From the NCBI GenBank assembly GCA_030267565.1, contig BRXU01000017.1:1458501-1522500 (forward strand): a stretch of DNA of 64,000 nt. Reading direction: 5' to 3'. This document shows positions 1 to 11,925 of the stretch, in pieces; position 1 is the first letter of the stretch; every line of letters begins with the position of its first letter. The notes under the pieces were generated by a model. The model was not told the DNA's origin. It searched no databases and saw only the letters and a list, made by a program, of their open reading frames with translations. A program made the translations under genes and the position numbers. This DNA comes from Pleodorina starrii (taxonomy: Eukaryota; Chlorophyta; Chlorophyceae; Chlamydomonadales; Volvocaceae).

Positions 1-3000
1 CTGCCGTGATTGCCCCTCTGCTGGTCCACCGTACCCTCGGCAAGGAGTTTGTTCCCTCGGCTGCTTGTTCGCGGGCTGAATCGTCCTTTGCCGTTGCTTT
101 CGCCGCCTCCCGCTGCACCCACGTCACCCGCAGCGGCTACACCGCCGGGTTCTTTAGCTGCTCCCAAAGAAGCCCCCCGGCTGGTCGCCGCCTCGTGGCG
201 GGGCTCCCAGAGGGGAACGCCTTGGAGGACGACGTTGCGGCGGCGGCGGTGGCGGCAGCGGGGACTGGCGACTTAGTCGATTTAGAAGCCGGCGGCGACG
301 CAGCAGCTGCAGTCGGCGGCGGCAGCAGCAATCGGCAGGGCAGGGCGCGGACGGCGATGTCGGTTGTACGTTACAACGTCAGTGTGCCAGCGAATGCGCC
401 GTACAACTGTGCCTTTTACTTTGGCAGCTGCGAGCCCCGGGGGCCCCTCGCCGCGATCGAGTGTTCCCGTGAGTACGGCAGGGGAGTACGGCAGTGCGTG
501 TTTGGCACTGGCAGCTGCGAGCGGGGCGTGGCCGCTGCACGCTGCTGGGGCTGCTGCCGCGACTGCTGTTGCTGCCATTGTTGTTGTTGCTGCTGCTGCC
601 GCTGTTGGGATCGCCAACGCACGCGGTATTGCGTGCAACGATGAAAGATAAACAATATCACAAGGCTGCCGGCGTGGGCGGCACCGCCCAGCCGAGTGAC
701 GGCCTGCCCGCCCTCTCTGGCCCCGTTGCTCTCCGAGACTCCGACCCCGCTGCCGACCCGACCTGATCCGACCCCACCCGACTCCACCCGACTCAACCCG
801 ACCCGATCACCACGCCGCAGACGTTGCCCTCCCGCCCTCATCGCCGCCGCCGCCCCTACCTCCCAGCCCTCCAAACGGTGCGTCCTCCGAGCGGTGCCTT
901 TGATGGCCTGCCCACCTGGAGATGAGGGTTAAGGACGTCTGAAGGGTTCTAGGGTGTGCACATGTGCGTGCAGTCGAACCCAACCAGCCTCAGCAGTACA
1001 GCTCAGCACAGCTCAGCACAGCAGTGCGGTAGCAATACCGGCGCGTCGCAACCGTTCTTGTCGTTCGTTGATGTTGGAGAAAAACAGCGTGGCCTGCTTC
1101 TGTCACGGTACTGCCCGCACAGCACGGGGATCGGACTGTGCGGAGTTCTGTCGCGAAGGACTGACCCACGGGTCGGCGCTGACTCTCTTGCTGCTGCAGT
1201 CCCTGCGGCCTACACGGACTCCATTCGTCTGGTGGGCGGCGCGCCCAACAGGGGGACTGTGGAGCCCAATCTGTGCCCGCCCCCGGCCCCACCTGAGTTA
1301 TGCTCCAAGTACGGCAGGGTTGAATTACTGGTGAGTACGACAGGATTGTACGGATGCTATACAGCAGTACAGGTGGATGCACAGCGGAACTGCGTCGCTG
1401 GAAGTGCGCTGGAAACGCTTGCGATGTACGTTTTCTCTCCCTTAGTCAGTCACCTGTGTACGACGTTTCGTGCCGTGGGCACGTCATGTCGTGCCATGCC
1501 TTTCCGGACAAGACCCTGAACTGCGGTATGATGGCACATTATCGGGTTGGACTGCCGTACGGACGAGCGCAGCGTTTCAGGCGCCGTGACTGTGTGGCCT
1601 CCGGCAACCCTTCCGGGGCGGGGCGCTCCGAGGCGCCGTAACCATGCCGCTATGTCCTCCCCAGTCCCCACCTTGGCTGCGCTCTCGCCTTTGTTGTTCC
1701 CCACCTGGGAGCTCATTTGGGGGGTCTCTGTCGCTGTTGGGGTCAATTCTCTGACGGTGACGGCGGTGGTGGCGAGTGCAGGTGACCGTCCCGGGGAGCA
1801 GCGGCGTGCGGCTGTGGGCGCCCGTCTGCGCACCCAACGACACAATGCGGGCGCAGATCGCGAGGATAGCATGCCAGCAGGTACGGCGATACGACATGGG
1901 AGTACGACGGCATAGGGGGGAGGAGGACGGCTCACTGGAAGCACCGATGTTCCGAGCCATGCCTTGTCGGGTGCCATGTTGTGTCGTATTTTTCGGGCCC
2001 ACCCCGCTGGGCATGGCGGGGCTTGGCTTGGCGTGGCTGGGCTGGGCTGGCCAGGGCTTGGGTCATGCCGCGCCTTTCTTCCCCAAAGCGCAGAAGTTCC
2101 CACTTGCTCGGGAGGCATTGGCCCAGGAAGATCTGCTCCAGGGATTATCGCATCCCTTCCTGGCGACTCGCTGGCTGGCTAGACATATAGGCTGCCGTCT
2201 CCTAAGGGACACTATCGGCCCCGGCAAGGGCCGGTCTGGTACAGAAGTACGGATCGGGGGTCGTTTGAGGGGGGGGCGGGATGGCGGGAATCCGCGCGCG
2301 GCCTCACCTGTGACTCTGCCAGGGTCCCTGGGACACTTCCGGCACCGGAGACACGCCGGCTGCCTTATGCTAGGCAAGCTAGGTGTGTTGTTGGCCCCGG
2401 ACATTGTCCGCCCTGCCGGGTGCCGGCCCACTCGCAGGAGTACGATTGGCCGTCCCTGCGAAACTCGTCCGCATTCACGGTCTCGTCAAAAGTCCCAGAC
2501 GACCCTGCGCAGTCCTTCACGCTTCCCACCGGTACGTGTGTCGTTGTTTCCGATACGCACTCAGAGGCCGGTGATATGGTGGCTGCTGGCTGGGGGCTGT
2601 TACGCGGGGGGTACCTGGGGGCGACAGACCCGTCGCTGGCCGGGGTGCGCGGCGCTGACTGAGCCCGTCGGGGCACTACCCGGAGAAAACGCCGAAGAGC
2701 TCTCCACAAGATGGGCAGGAGCGCAGGAGCGGTGGCACGAATGCACGCCTGTCCCATTGACACGGCAGACAGTTGCACGTTGTGTCGCTGTGTTTGTTAC
2801 ATGACATGACATGATGGATAGCGCTAAGCGAATCCCGAGTCGCCCCTCCCTCCCTCCCTCCCTCCCTCCCTCCCTCCCTCCCTCCGTGAGCATATTCCCT
2901 TCGCGCTCTGAAACCACATTGCCAGCAGGCCCCGTGACGGGCCGGGGGGAGTTCAACCCAGCTGGCGTGTGGGTATGGGCCACAGTCAACCCGACGGCCG

Positions 3001-3893
3001 CGACAACCGAAGCCAGGACGCTACAGGACTTCGGAATCACGGTGCGTTGCAGAGCGCTTGGCGCCTTCGGTCGAGGGGCCCCGCAGGGCGCCGTATCTCT
3101 CGGCCGGCCTTCTCCCTTTTCGCCCATCCTGGCTTCCGCATGGGAACTCATTCGGTCCTTTCTGTCCTTTGCTTGCGCTGATCCTACACGGATCCGGCAC
3201 GCCCTACCTGTCTGCCGCCCCAGCATCGACGCTGTGTTGCTGAGGCATATTCCTAGTCATGCGGTGCTGATCCCTAGGAATGGCCTTTCCGCACTGCGGA
3301 CTAGACAATGTAGGGTCGTGACGGGTAGGGCAGGAAGAGGGCCTGGCTCGCCTGTCTGTCCGCGGGCCCTCGCTCTGGACCCTGCGATGGTCCGGCGGGC
3401 GAGAGGCCGCTGACGGTAACATCCCGGGCTTGCGGCCCTGCTTGTGCCTGAGGTCCGGTCCATCGCCGCCGAGGGCCGAGCCGAGCCGCAGCGATGAGGC
3501 CAGATTCGGGCCGCCGAGCCCCGCCTTCTTGGGCCTGCACTGACCCGTGGGTCACGCCCTCCTCCGTGTGGCGCCAGGTGTCCCGGCAACCCTGCAAGAA
3601 CGGACGCTTGTTCGCGGTGGCCTGCAGTTTCGCAACGTTGAAGTGACATGCGGCGTGGTGGGGCAAGCCAGCCAGCCCGGCCGCAGTCCTGATGGCCAGG
3701 TAAGAACTGAGGTGGGTGAGCTGTCTGACTTGACTTGCTGCCGCAGCTTCCGCCGCCTGGCGAGGCTAAGCGAAGCGCTGGTCATGTGGCCCTTCCAGGT
3801 TCACGCGTATACGAGGTGGGCGCAATGCATGTGGCCTTGTGGCGTGTTCATTTTGCTCCGTACCACATTGCTTGGCTCGGCGCCAAACTCTGA
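1..3893 (+). CDS. Partial gene with scavenger-receptor (SRCR)-like segment
   Basis: The 5' part lies left of the window. Exons consistent in phase: 1(open)-468, 1200-1330, 1782-1880, then an unresolved stretch, then 2438-2531, 2926-3041, 3628-3699 and 3747-3893 (stop TGA). Exons 2 and 3 join to give IRLVGG, GRVELL, RLWAPVC and IACQQ, which follow the SRCR pattern (RLVGG...GRVEV...WGTVC...VCRQ). SRCR domains are disulphide-bonded extracellular modules and are common in volvocine algae, so a secreted or cell-surface protein is likely. Exons from 2438 on carry no domain I recognise; the last ends in IAWLGAKL. In 1881-2437 a stretch reading CQGPWDTSG could be the SRCR C-terminus, but it runs into a stop and was left out. 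The SRCR call is fairly good; the full exon chain is tentative. Confidence 0.45.
2843..2885. repeat. CCCT/CCTC tetranucleotide microsatellite
   Basis: About ten consecutive CTCC units in a modelled intron of the SRCR-like gene, 40 bases upstream of the exon at 2926. It may serve as part of the polypyrimidine tract. Confidence 0.9.
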
Positions 3894-4396
3894 TTGGATG
3901 GTCGGTCCCTCCCCCTCCCCCTGCCGCAGCGCGCTTCCCCCGTGCAGGGCCTGAGGACCTTTTGGCTCTGATCAAGGCTCCCACAAGTCATGCTGAGTAT
4001 CGCGTCATCATCTATCACCGAATTGACTTTCAAATCTGCAACATAGCGCGCGAGCTCGAAGAGTGCTATATCACGCACGGCATTGATGTCTCTACTTGTT
4101 TAATGCAATCCCGTGCTACGCGTAATTGCTCAGAGAATTGCGTGGTCATGTCCATTTATGAATAGCTGCCTAAGTGACCAAAGCTGCTGGGTCACATATA
4201 ACGAACCGATACAAGGCCAAGCAGTTATGTGAATACCTTTTATGATAAGAGCACGGGAACAGCGCTGGAGCATGCGTGCCGTACTATTTTTTAAAAATAG
4301 TACGACCTACAAGCGCACCGGTCCCTCACCACGGTCGGCACTCCCGAATGAGTTTCTCTGCCGGCTAGTCCTGTATAAAGTTAACATGGATCTTGA

Positions 4397-4690
4397 CAAG
4401 GCGCTGCTGCTTCTCGACAAGACACAGTGGTCGGTCAGGCCGAGCTTCCGAGAGCCATGCCGACGCCGCCTGACGCCGCTCAGGGCCGGCCGCGGTCGCA
4501 GCCGCTCGCCGGCGCCGCACAACTTTAGTACAAGCAATATGCAAACAATGAGCGCGATGAAACCGCCATCGAGGGCTTGGCGTATTCTGAGAACGAGCTT
4601 TCGCGCGATGAGGCCGACCTCAGCGCGTCGGGTTCCATTATGGGCAACGACGCTCGCAGGCTTCGTCCGAAGGGTTTAACATCGTGTTGA
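4397..4690 (+). pseudogene. Coding-like fragment interrupted by TAG
   Basis: One frame reads about 46 codons, meets an in-frame TAG at about 4533-4535 and continues for about 50 codons to a second stop near 4690. The second half contains ETAIEGLAYSENELSRDEAD, with varied acidic and hydrophobic residues unlike the low-complexity shadow ORFs around it. The TAG sits in CAACTTTAG, so it could instead be a 3' splice site, making the second half a last exon. I do not recognise the family. It could be a relic of a gene or mobile element in this AT-richer patch. Confidence 0.25.
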
Positions 4691-5271
4691 AGTGATATGA
4701 CATGGGCGCTTTGGCGTTACCGCCTCAAAACATAGTGTGTACCCTTGTGTACGTACCTCGCGCCAACAGACATAACGTCCCCAAAACAGCCCATGTAAAT
4801 TGGGCTCCGTTTGGGCCTGCCACTTTAAATGTAAACGTGAGGTTACGTAACGTGTCATGTAAATTACCAATTGTGACTTTTGGTGGGTGCTATCAGTACC
4901 AGGGTATCAGTAACCTGGTTGACCTGCGCTCACGGTCGTTGGTCGTTGGCTGATTTCCATCAACCAACTGACAGTGTTTGGGGGGTACCGCAGCGAAGCG
5001 GCTGTGGGGTACAGGGTTACTGTTTGCGGAACAGCAATTCCTTGCTCTAAGCAATTTTGCGCATAAGTCGTCAGTGCTTTGCGATCCATCGTTTTAGTCA
5101 AGTGCTCTAGCAGCTGTTAACGCACTACAGGGACCGCAACGCTGCCGTGTTCCAGGCCGCCACTATCCCGTTGTCGCCGCTCCTGTCTCCGCAGCGCAGG
5201 GCCACCGAGGGGTTTGCTTGTTGCGCGGATAAGGAGGTAGGGAGGGGGCGCATCCCGGCCTCCCTTGCCAC

Positions 5272-5592
5272 TTGACTTGCCGCATCTGCCCTCAAGCCAA
5301 AATCGATTGCCGCGAGGAACGCCAGCGTGCACGGCAACACGGTACGACATCTGGATATCTGAACAAGTCGTTCGCAAGCATAGGACTGCCCAAGCGGTGG
5401 TCGGGCTGTACGGCGCCGCGGCATCGGCGGCGCCAAAAATGCCTCCGCGCGCGCGTTCGTGGTCCGAAGCCGGCCAATAAGGTACAGCTGCCAATGATGC
5501 CACCCCTCCCCTCGTACCCCCCCGTTGGCGACAACAGAACTCCACAGTGCACGGCCGGCTTGCCCCTTGGCTCTACTCTTCACGAGTCTTGA
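5272..5592 (+). CDS. Hypothetical Cys/Arg-rich ORF
   Basis: A 106-codon ORF beginning with a CxxC pair (MTCRICPQ), with a basic middle section and an end in STLHES. A possible 5' splice site (AAG|GTACAG) lies near 5480. No domain is recognised and no neighbouring exon can be joined with confidence. It may be a fragment of a mobile element or a chance ORF; it is kept because its composition is less repetitive than other ORFs in this gap. Confidence 0.15.
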   Translation: MTCRICPQAKIDCREERQRARQHGTTSGYLNKSFASIGLPKRWSGCTAPRHRRRQKCLRARVRGPKPANKVQLPMMPPLPSYPPVGDNRTPQCTAGLPLGSTLHES

Positions 5593-6348
5593 GCCACCAC
5601 TGTAAACAACCGCACATCACGTCACATCACAATCACAGCACAGCACAGCACAACGCATCACACCACATCCCCAGCCGACCCTGCCAGGCCGTCTGCGCCG
5701 AAAGGAGGCCGGCATAGTACCGTAATGACAGATGAGTCCATCAGTGGACCCGGACCCGGAACCGCTTGCCGCACCCCTCAGGCGCGCCATGTGTCTCTGC
5801 CTCCCCCAGTTTGTATGTACGACAGCGTGACCGAACTGACAAAACAACCAACTGAATGTTGGCTTTCTGCCTGTCCCGCCCTCTCCCCTTCCCTCCCTAG
5901 ACATCGCGCGCACCGCCGTTGCCCTGCGTCCTCGTCCGGGGGGCAGCGGGTGCCCCAGATCCTACAGCAGCACGAAAGCACATCCGAGCTGGATGAACAA
6001 TACTCGTTTCCCACAGCTGCCCGCTCATACCCGGCACATACACAGTCGGTCTTCGGGGCTAACAACCCCCAACCTGCGACACCTTTTCCACCCCCAGGCA
6101 AGCAGCTCACCCCTCCCCGTGCGCCTTTGCCCCTCCGCGTTCTCTCCCCGTTTCCCCTCGCCTCCCGCCCTCGTCCCCAATATGGCCGCTTCAGTCCCCG
6201 GGCTGCGGTTCTTCTTCATCACCGCTGGCGCGGCCCTTCTCCTTTCCAAGCAAGGCCCCCCTTGCAAAGCTCTGGCCCTCCGCACCCCAATTGAGCGTGC
6301 TATATTACCTGCGCCCCCCCTTCGGCGCCTCTACCTATGCCCACCCCA

Positions 6349-6360
6349 TTACATCTTACA
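6349..6360 (-). promoter_or_regulatory. Twin TGTAA poly(A) signals of the AKR-like gene
   Basis: Two TGTAA words on the minus strand (6356-6360 and 6349-6353) lie about 125 bases downstream of the stop codon at 6482-6484. TGTAA is the usual poly(A) signal of Chlamydomonas and Volvox, so this both marks the 3' end and supports the volvocine assignment. Confidence 0.6.
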
Positions 6361-6481
6361 TGGATAGTACCCCGGCTCCGCCCCCTTCCCGCCCGCCCAC
6401 TCATCACCCACACATACGTAGCTACTACGTGCACACGAAGGGGCAAGCGCGAAAGAACACACACACACACGCACTCCTCCC

Positions 6482-9400
6482 CTAGGACGATGCGTGCACA
6501 ATGGCCAGCGCTTCAAGCCGCGTCACGTCATCCACATCCAGGAACGACTCCACCTGCGGGGGCGGGGGCGGGGGCGCGGGGCCAAGGGAGAGGAGGGGGC
6601 GAACAACCGCGCGACCGCGTCCGCGTCCGCGTCCGGGGTGTTAGGGAAAGCCCACAGCCGTTGAAGCTTTCGAAGGTGTACCATCACCACCACCACCACC
6701 ACTACCTTGTTTGAATTACAAAGGTTCCCTAGGGTTTCACGCTATCGTGAAGGGCAGTACGATCCAGGAGCTGCTGCATGTCCCAAGTGAGTCTGCATCC
6801 CTTCTTCCAAGACCGCAGGCTGCCGCAAGGCTCGCATCACCGCCCGGGAGATGGCTGGTCCTCATCCGTAAGACCGACCGCCTTTTCAACAAGCGATATA
6901 GTGGGCAGGTTGGCATAACCCTAAAACCCAGCACCCTTCCAAACCCTAAACCCACCAGCCCACCAGGCCCAGCCCACCAGCCCCAGCTCCCCAGCCCCAG
7001 TCACACCCAGGCCCCGGCCCCCCCCCCACCTGGAACAGCGCCGCATCCACGCCGGGTTTCCCCCCGCTGATCTCCGGACTGGCCCAGCCCAGGTAGCCAA
7101 ACTGCCGCCACACGCGCTTGTCCCAGCGCGTGACGACCAGCGGGAAGCAGCCCGCGTCGATCTGCCAGCGCAGCGCCACCGTCTCCGGCTTGACGCCGTG
7201 CTTGTCAGCAATGTCCTTGATCACGGACAGGGCCTCCTGCGGGGGTGCAGACAGGGCGGTGGGGGGGGGGCCGGGGCTGGGACTCAAGTAAGGGTGGTAG
7301 TGCTTGGCGGGGCGGAGAGCCGAAGCACAGCGGCGAGGCTGAGGAAGGGACTTCAGGCCACGCAGCCGGTTGAGCCGTGCGGCAGCTTCCGGCTCGGATC
7401 CGGCCCAGGTACTTAGGGGAGCGAGCCCTCCGCGCGCCCACTCCTGCCTACCAGCCCCACCACCCCATTGGCCCCCGCCACGGACACACCACTGACACGT
7501 CCTGGTGGGCGGCCACTACAAGTCCCTTCCGAGGGTCAGGAGGCCGATGTAACGACAGCAAGAAGCCCTCGACCCTGCACCCTACCCCCCACCTGCAGCT
7601 TGGTCCATCCCCCGATGTTGTTGACCATGTCCAGGCAGCCGGGCACCGTATCGAGGTCGGGGTCGCCTGGGGCGGGCGGGGGGGGGTGTCCGTCGGTTGG
7701 GGGATAGGGGACAGGGTTGGGGATATGGACAGGGACAGGGATAGGGTCAGGGACAAGGACAGGGGCGATGACAACGCCAAAGATACGGTAGCGCGAGGAC
7801 AATGATAGTGTTGCATTGCAGGACTCAGAAAGCGGAACGAAAGCACGGCGAACCCCAGGGTCTGGTCTGCCGCAACTAAGCCAGCACCGTGTTACATCAG
7901 TGGGCCGCCGCGCGCCGCCTGCGCCTGCTCACCCTCTGCGGTCCTGTCGCTACAGAAGGCAGTGGCCCCTCGGGGAAGCGCACGCCACTGGCGGGCACGT
8001 CCGGTCAGCTGTGACACCCTCAGCCCTCTCCTGACCCTCAGCCCCCCTCAGCCCGCCTCAATTACTTGGCTGCGATTCCCCTCACCCGACCCTCAGCCCC
8101 GCACCACTCACCCTTTACCGGGTCGGGCGGCGTCGCCCCCATGTACTTTTCCGAAATCAGCCCGCCCAGCGTCCCGCCGCGGGCCAGCACCTTGATGCCG
8201 TACCGCGCGCACAACGCCAGCACGGGCGAGGAGCTCCGTACCAGCACGCTGTGCTCCACCTGCGGCGGTGGGGGCGGCGATGGGGGCGGGGGCGGTGGCA
8301 GAGAGGGCGTTGCGGCTTGGGTTCCGGGCGTCCGTGACCAGGCCGCGCACCCGCGCTTGGGCGCGTGGGCTCGCGTGTGCAACGACAACACCAGGGAACA
8401 CGAGGCGGCTCGTACCATGATCCATGAATACCACTTTTCACGCTTCCGTTTCAAGGATGTGCGAGCGCTTGTGGGGCTGGCAGCTCTCATGCGCGCCTGC
8501 CCGCACCACGCATGCACCCGGTCGCTCGGTACTGACGCCCAGCCACCCAGCCGCCACCCCGGCCGCCAGGCCACCAACCCGGCTGACGGTCCGATGCCCG
8601 CTAGACCTGCCGCAGCGCACGGCACTTCACCCAAAGCGCTTCACCGCACCTGCACGCATGTGATGGGCACGCCCGCCTGTATGACCGCCTTGAGCTGCTC
8701 CGCGGGGAAGTCCACCAGTCCGATGCCGCGGATCTTCTTGGGCTCAGTGATGGCCACCTCGTCCGTCTCCTCGTTCACCTGCCACCCGCACCCCAATGTG
8801 GCACCCGATCCATCCATCAGCCCATCAGCCCATCAGCCCAGGGCACCAGCAGCCCCGACATCCCGCCGTCCCGCCATCAGGCGTCAAGGATCAGTGTCAG
8901 GCAGTGCGTAGCGGCGCCAGTGACAAGCGGCCCATGGAGGGCCGCAACGGAGGAAGCCCCGCATCGGCACTGTGGATCGCAGTGGCATAAAGCACAGCGG
9001 CAGCCCACCCCAGCCCACCCCGGGCCCTTTCCTCGTCCCTGACCCGCCTGATCCATGCATCCACCCACCCATCCAGCCATGTCGTCCATTCGGGGCTCTG
9101 ATACCCTTCCTCCCGGTCCCCCCCTCCACTCCTCTAATCGCCCAATCTCCCCGTGAGCCGCACCTCCAGCTGGTCGGTCGCCAGCTTTTGCAAGGCCTTG
9201 AGCACCGGCAGCGGGTCCGAGTTCTGGGAACGGCCAGGGGGCAGGGAGGATCGCGAGGGTGGCGACGGCGCAATCAGTCAAGGAGAGCGAAGCACCAAAG
9301 GCCCAGAGCGAATGCCATTAAAACGAGAGAGGGCCATCGTTTCCTGCCGCAAGCTACCTTGGGTAGTGAGCCCCTGGTGCGGAGCCCTCCTCTCGAGAGG

Positions 9401-11925
9401 CAGGGGATAAGAAGAACGGCCCGGGGCGAGGGAACGCAACGCAGTTACCTGGGATATTACCTGAGGCGGGGGAGGGGCATCTGCCCCGGGCACACCCGCC
9501 CTCCTCTGGCCCGTCTTTGGCTCGTGTCCCCAAGTCCGGGCCCCGGGCCCACGGTCCCGCAGCGCCCGCCGCACGCGAGTGGTTCGCACTCCTCAGCCCA
9601 CCACACCCCTCCTCAAGACTCCCACCCCACGCCACCGCAATGCACCCCACCGCAACACGTCCCACCGCGCCTCACAATCTCGCACCTTGAAGTCCCACCA
9701 TCCCAGCTGCACCAGGTCCAGCGGCAGCACCGCCCCGCTCTCCGCATCCATACCGCCATCGGGGCCAAACACGTTGGACCGGGCGCGCTCCACGAACGCC
9801 TCCACCGCCGCCACCGCGCCCGCCGGCCCGCCCGAGGCCCAGGCGTCCGTGAACACGTTGGGCGCCATCTTGAGCAGCAGCTGGATGCGGTTGGGACCGC
9901 GCTCCTTTTCGTACCTGCACAGCGCCCGCACACCCAGTGTGTGTGTGTCCGTGTGTGTGTGCCCGTGTATGTGTGTCCCGTGTGTGTGTCCGTGTCCGTG
10001 TGCGTTATGTTGCATGTCTTTCGGGCCTGGCGCTGGCCAGGAGCAACGCTGCTAACAGTGGGGACGCTCCGTGTGTGACCGGGTGTGTTCTCCGGAGCAG
10101 TGGGACCCTCGGCCGGACCCTACCCGACCCTAACCCGACCCTGCACGAAACCCAAAGCCGGTCCCCCGACCCCCATCAACAGCACGCCCTCGGCCCTCGG
10201 CCGGGCTGCTGATGGGCAAAATCCTTGAGGCAATCCGTTGAGCCCTCACTTACACCCGCCCCGGCCCCTCCCCCCCATCAGACCAGCCGTCACAGGGCTC
10301 TTGATCAGCAGCCTCCCGAGGGAGCCGCGGCAGTGCAGCAGCCCACCGCCCGCTCCCCGGTGAAGCACAGCCACCAGCATAGCCATAGCCATAGCCACTG
10401 CCGCGGCATATGCCAGATGCCACCCAGTTGCGCTGCTGCTGCCGCGGACCCAGCCCAGCCCAGTCCACCACCGAGACGCCCCCGACCCACCTCCGCTTGA
10501 AGGTCCCCAAAATGCGCTCCGCTCCGTCAAAGAAGCCCGCCGTCGGCGCCGCCGAGGGCAGTTCGCCGAAGAGCGACCTCAGGGAGCAGTACGGCCAGCC
10601 GGAGCCGCTCACCTCGAAGGTCGTCAAGCCGCCGTCGGCCAGGTCGGTCAATGCCTGCCGAGCGTTGGCAGTTGGCAGTTGGTTTCCAAAAGTGAGCTAC
10701 GGTTGGTTGGCTGATAGCCGTTACATGCACATGTATAACCCCCTCCCTCCCTCTCTCCACTCCCTGCACCTGTTCGGACCGACCCACTCTTTCCTCCCTT
10801 CCCGGCCCCTCCCCGGCCCCTCCCTGGCCCCTACCTGCATCCACGGCACCAGCGACAGGGGGTCGTCGGTGAAGGACGCCTTGAGGTCCACCACCGCCGC
10901 CTCCGCGTCAGCGATGGCCACCCGGAGCACTTCCAGCTCCGCGCCCTTGGCCTGAAGCGTGACGGGGCGCAGGGGTAGGGAGGCCGGCGCAGGGGGAAAA
11001 CATACGTATCGAACACAGCGAAGGAACGGAGGGAAGACGCAGGGTTAGGTTCCGTGCGGCCCACTTCCGCCCGCTCCGGCATACCCCCGCTAGCCCACGC
11101 GCACGCTGCCCGTCGTACACCCTTTGTACAGCCGTCGTACCTCCGCGTCAGCTCCTTTGAGGGTTGCCAGCTCCTTCTCCATCTCCTTGGCCTGAATCGT
11201 CAGCTTGTTCCACTCCAGGAAAGGCGCGCAGCGCGAAAGCCGCCGCACCATCTCCTGCGCATAGTGGGCAGTGCACGAGTGGCGCACGAAGCAACAGCCT
11301 TCGCCTTGGGAGCTGTGGAAGCGTTGCGCTCCTCGTCGTGGACTGCGGAACAGGGTGACCCATACATGTCCCTTGGGCGACCTCTACACGAGCCCCGACA
11401 CGGGCCCAACCCACGGGGCCCTGCCACGTCCGATGGCCGTACGGCTTTCGTCCAGGGGGCGCTCCCCCGGATTTGAGCAGAGCTCGTCTAAACAGCATCC
11501 TCCGCCGCGGCAGCATGCACCTACGTTGTACTCGGGGGCCGCGCCGTTGAATGACGGCGGAGGCGGCCCCGAGCCCTCGGCCGCCTCGACCTCCTCCGGG
11601 GGATTTGGAACCCAGTTCTCCGCCAGCATCGCCTGGATTGATATAATACCACCCCGTTATGCTCTGTATCTCCGGGCGTCTCCTTGCGCCGTTGACATTG
11701 CAAAGGACGATGAAAGCGTGCCCGACCGTGACATGTGCCAACGACAGGGAGCCTTGCCTTTGCATCGCCAGGAAGCCAGCAGGAATTTACGATAGGCGAA
11801 AGCGGTACTTCGGGTAGCAACTCAACCGGCGGCCGCTCTGATCCATATAGCTCAAAAAGGACTGGGTCTGGGGACGGTGCGGGTGTGGGTGCAGGTGCGG
11901 CGACTTCCTCGCCCGGCTCCGCCAT
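6482..11925 (-). CDS. Aldo/keto reductase-like protein with N-terminal extension
   Basis: Twelve exons join in phase into 518 residues: 11791-11925, 11525-11632, 11141-11254, 10835-10951, 10491-10654, 9686-9914, 9164-9223, 8650-8778, 8112-8259, 7593-7666, 7030-7236 and 6482-6553. Residues from about 159 follow the AKR (beta/alpha)8 NAD(P)H-oxidoreductase fold: LADGGLTTFE, FKRRYEKERG, LDLVQLGWWDF, IRGIGLVDFPAEQLK, YGIKVLARGGTLGG, GVKPETVALRW and the C-terminal SFLDVDDVTRLEALA. Residues 1-158 precede it, with a Pro-rich start (MAEPGEEV) and a charged, probably coiled-coil stretch around KEMEKELATLKGADAE. The usual D-x4-Y after LTTF is missing (FEVSGSGWPY instead) and the catalytic His position reads G in QLGWW, while Lys in LLLKMAP remains. 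Catalytic activity is therefore doubtful. The family call is strong; the substrate is unknown. Confidence 0.8.

Larger units (their letters stand above)
3894..6481. other. Intergenic region between convergent genes
   Basis: This 2.6-kb stretch separates the ends of the SRCR-like (+) and aldo/keto-reductase-like (-) genes. It is AT-richer than its flanks between about 3990 and 5120. Three plus-strand TGTAA words at 4795, 4830 and 4859 could end the upstream transcript. It holds two weak coding-like stretches, annotated separately, and a Pro/Ser-rich ORF near 5725-6294 that I do not regard as a gene. Confidence 0.6.

Noticed and set aside
494..766. Signal-peptide-like Leu run in a plus-strand ORF
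   Set aside because: It comes from a CTG/TTG repeat inside a modelled intron; the same repeat reads poly-Gln on the other strand.
2320..2373. CQGPWDTSGTGDTPAALC as the end of the SRCR domain
   Set aside because: The frame runs into TAG with no usable donor before it; other frames of the same stretch are open, so the assignment is not secure.
6901..6955. Telomere-like CCCTAAAA / CCCTAAACCC
   Set aside because: Only two separated copies in an intron, too few for an interstitial telomere tract.
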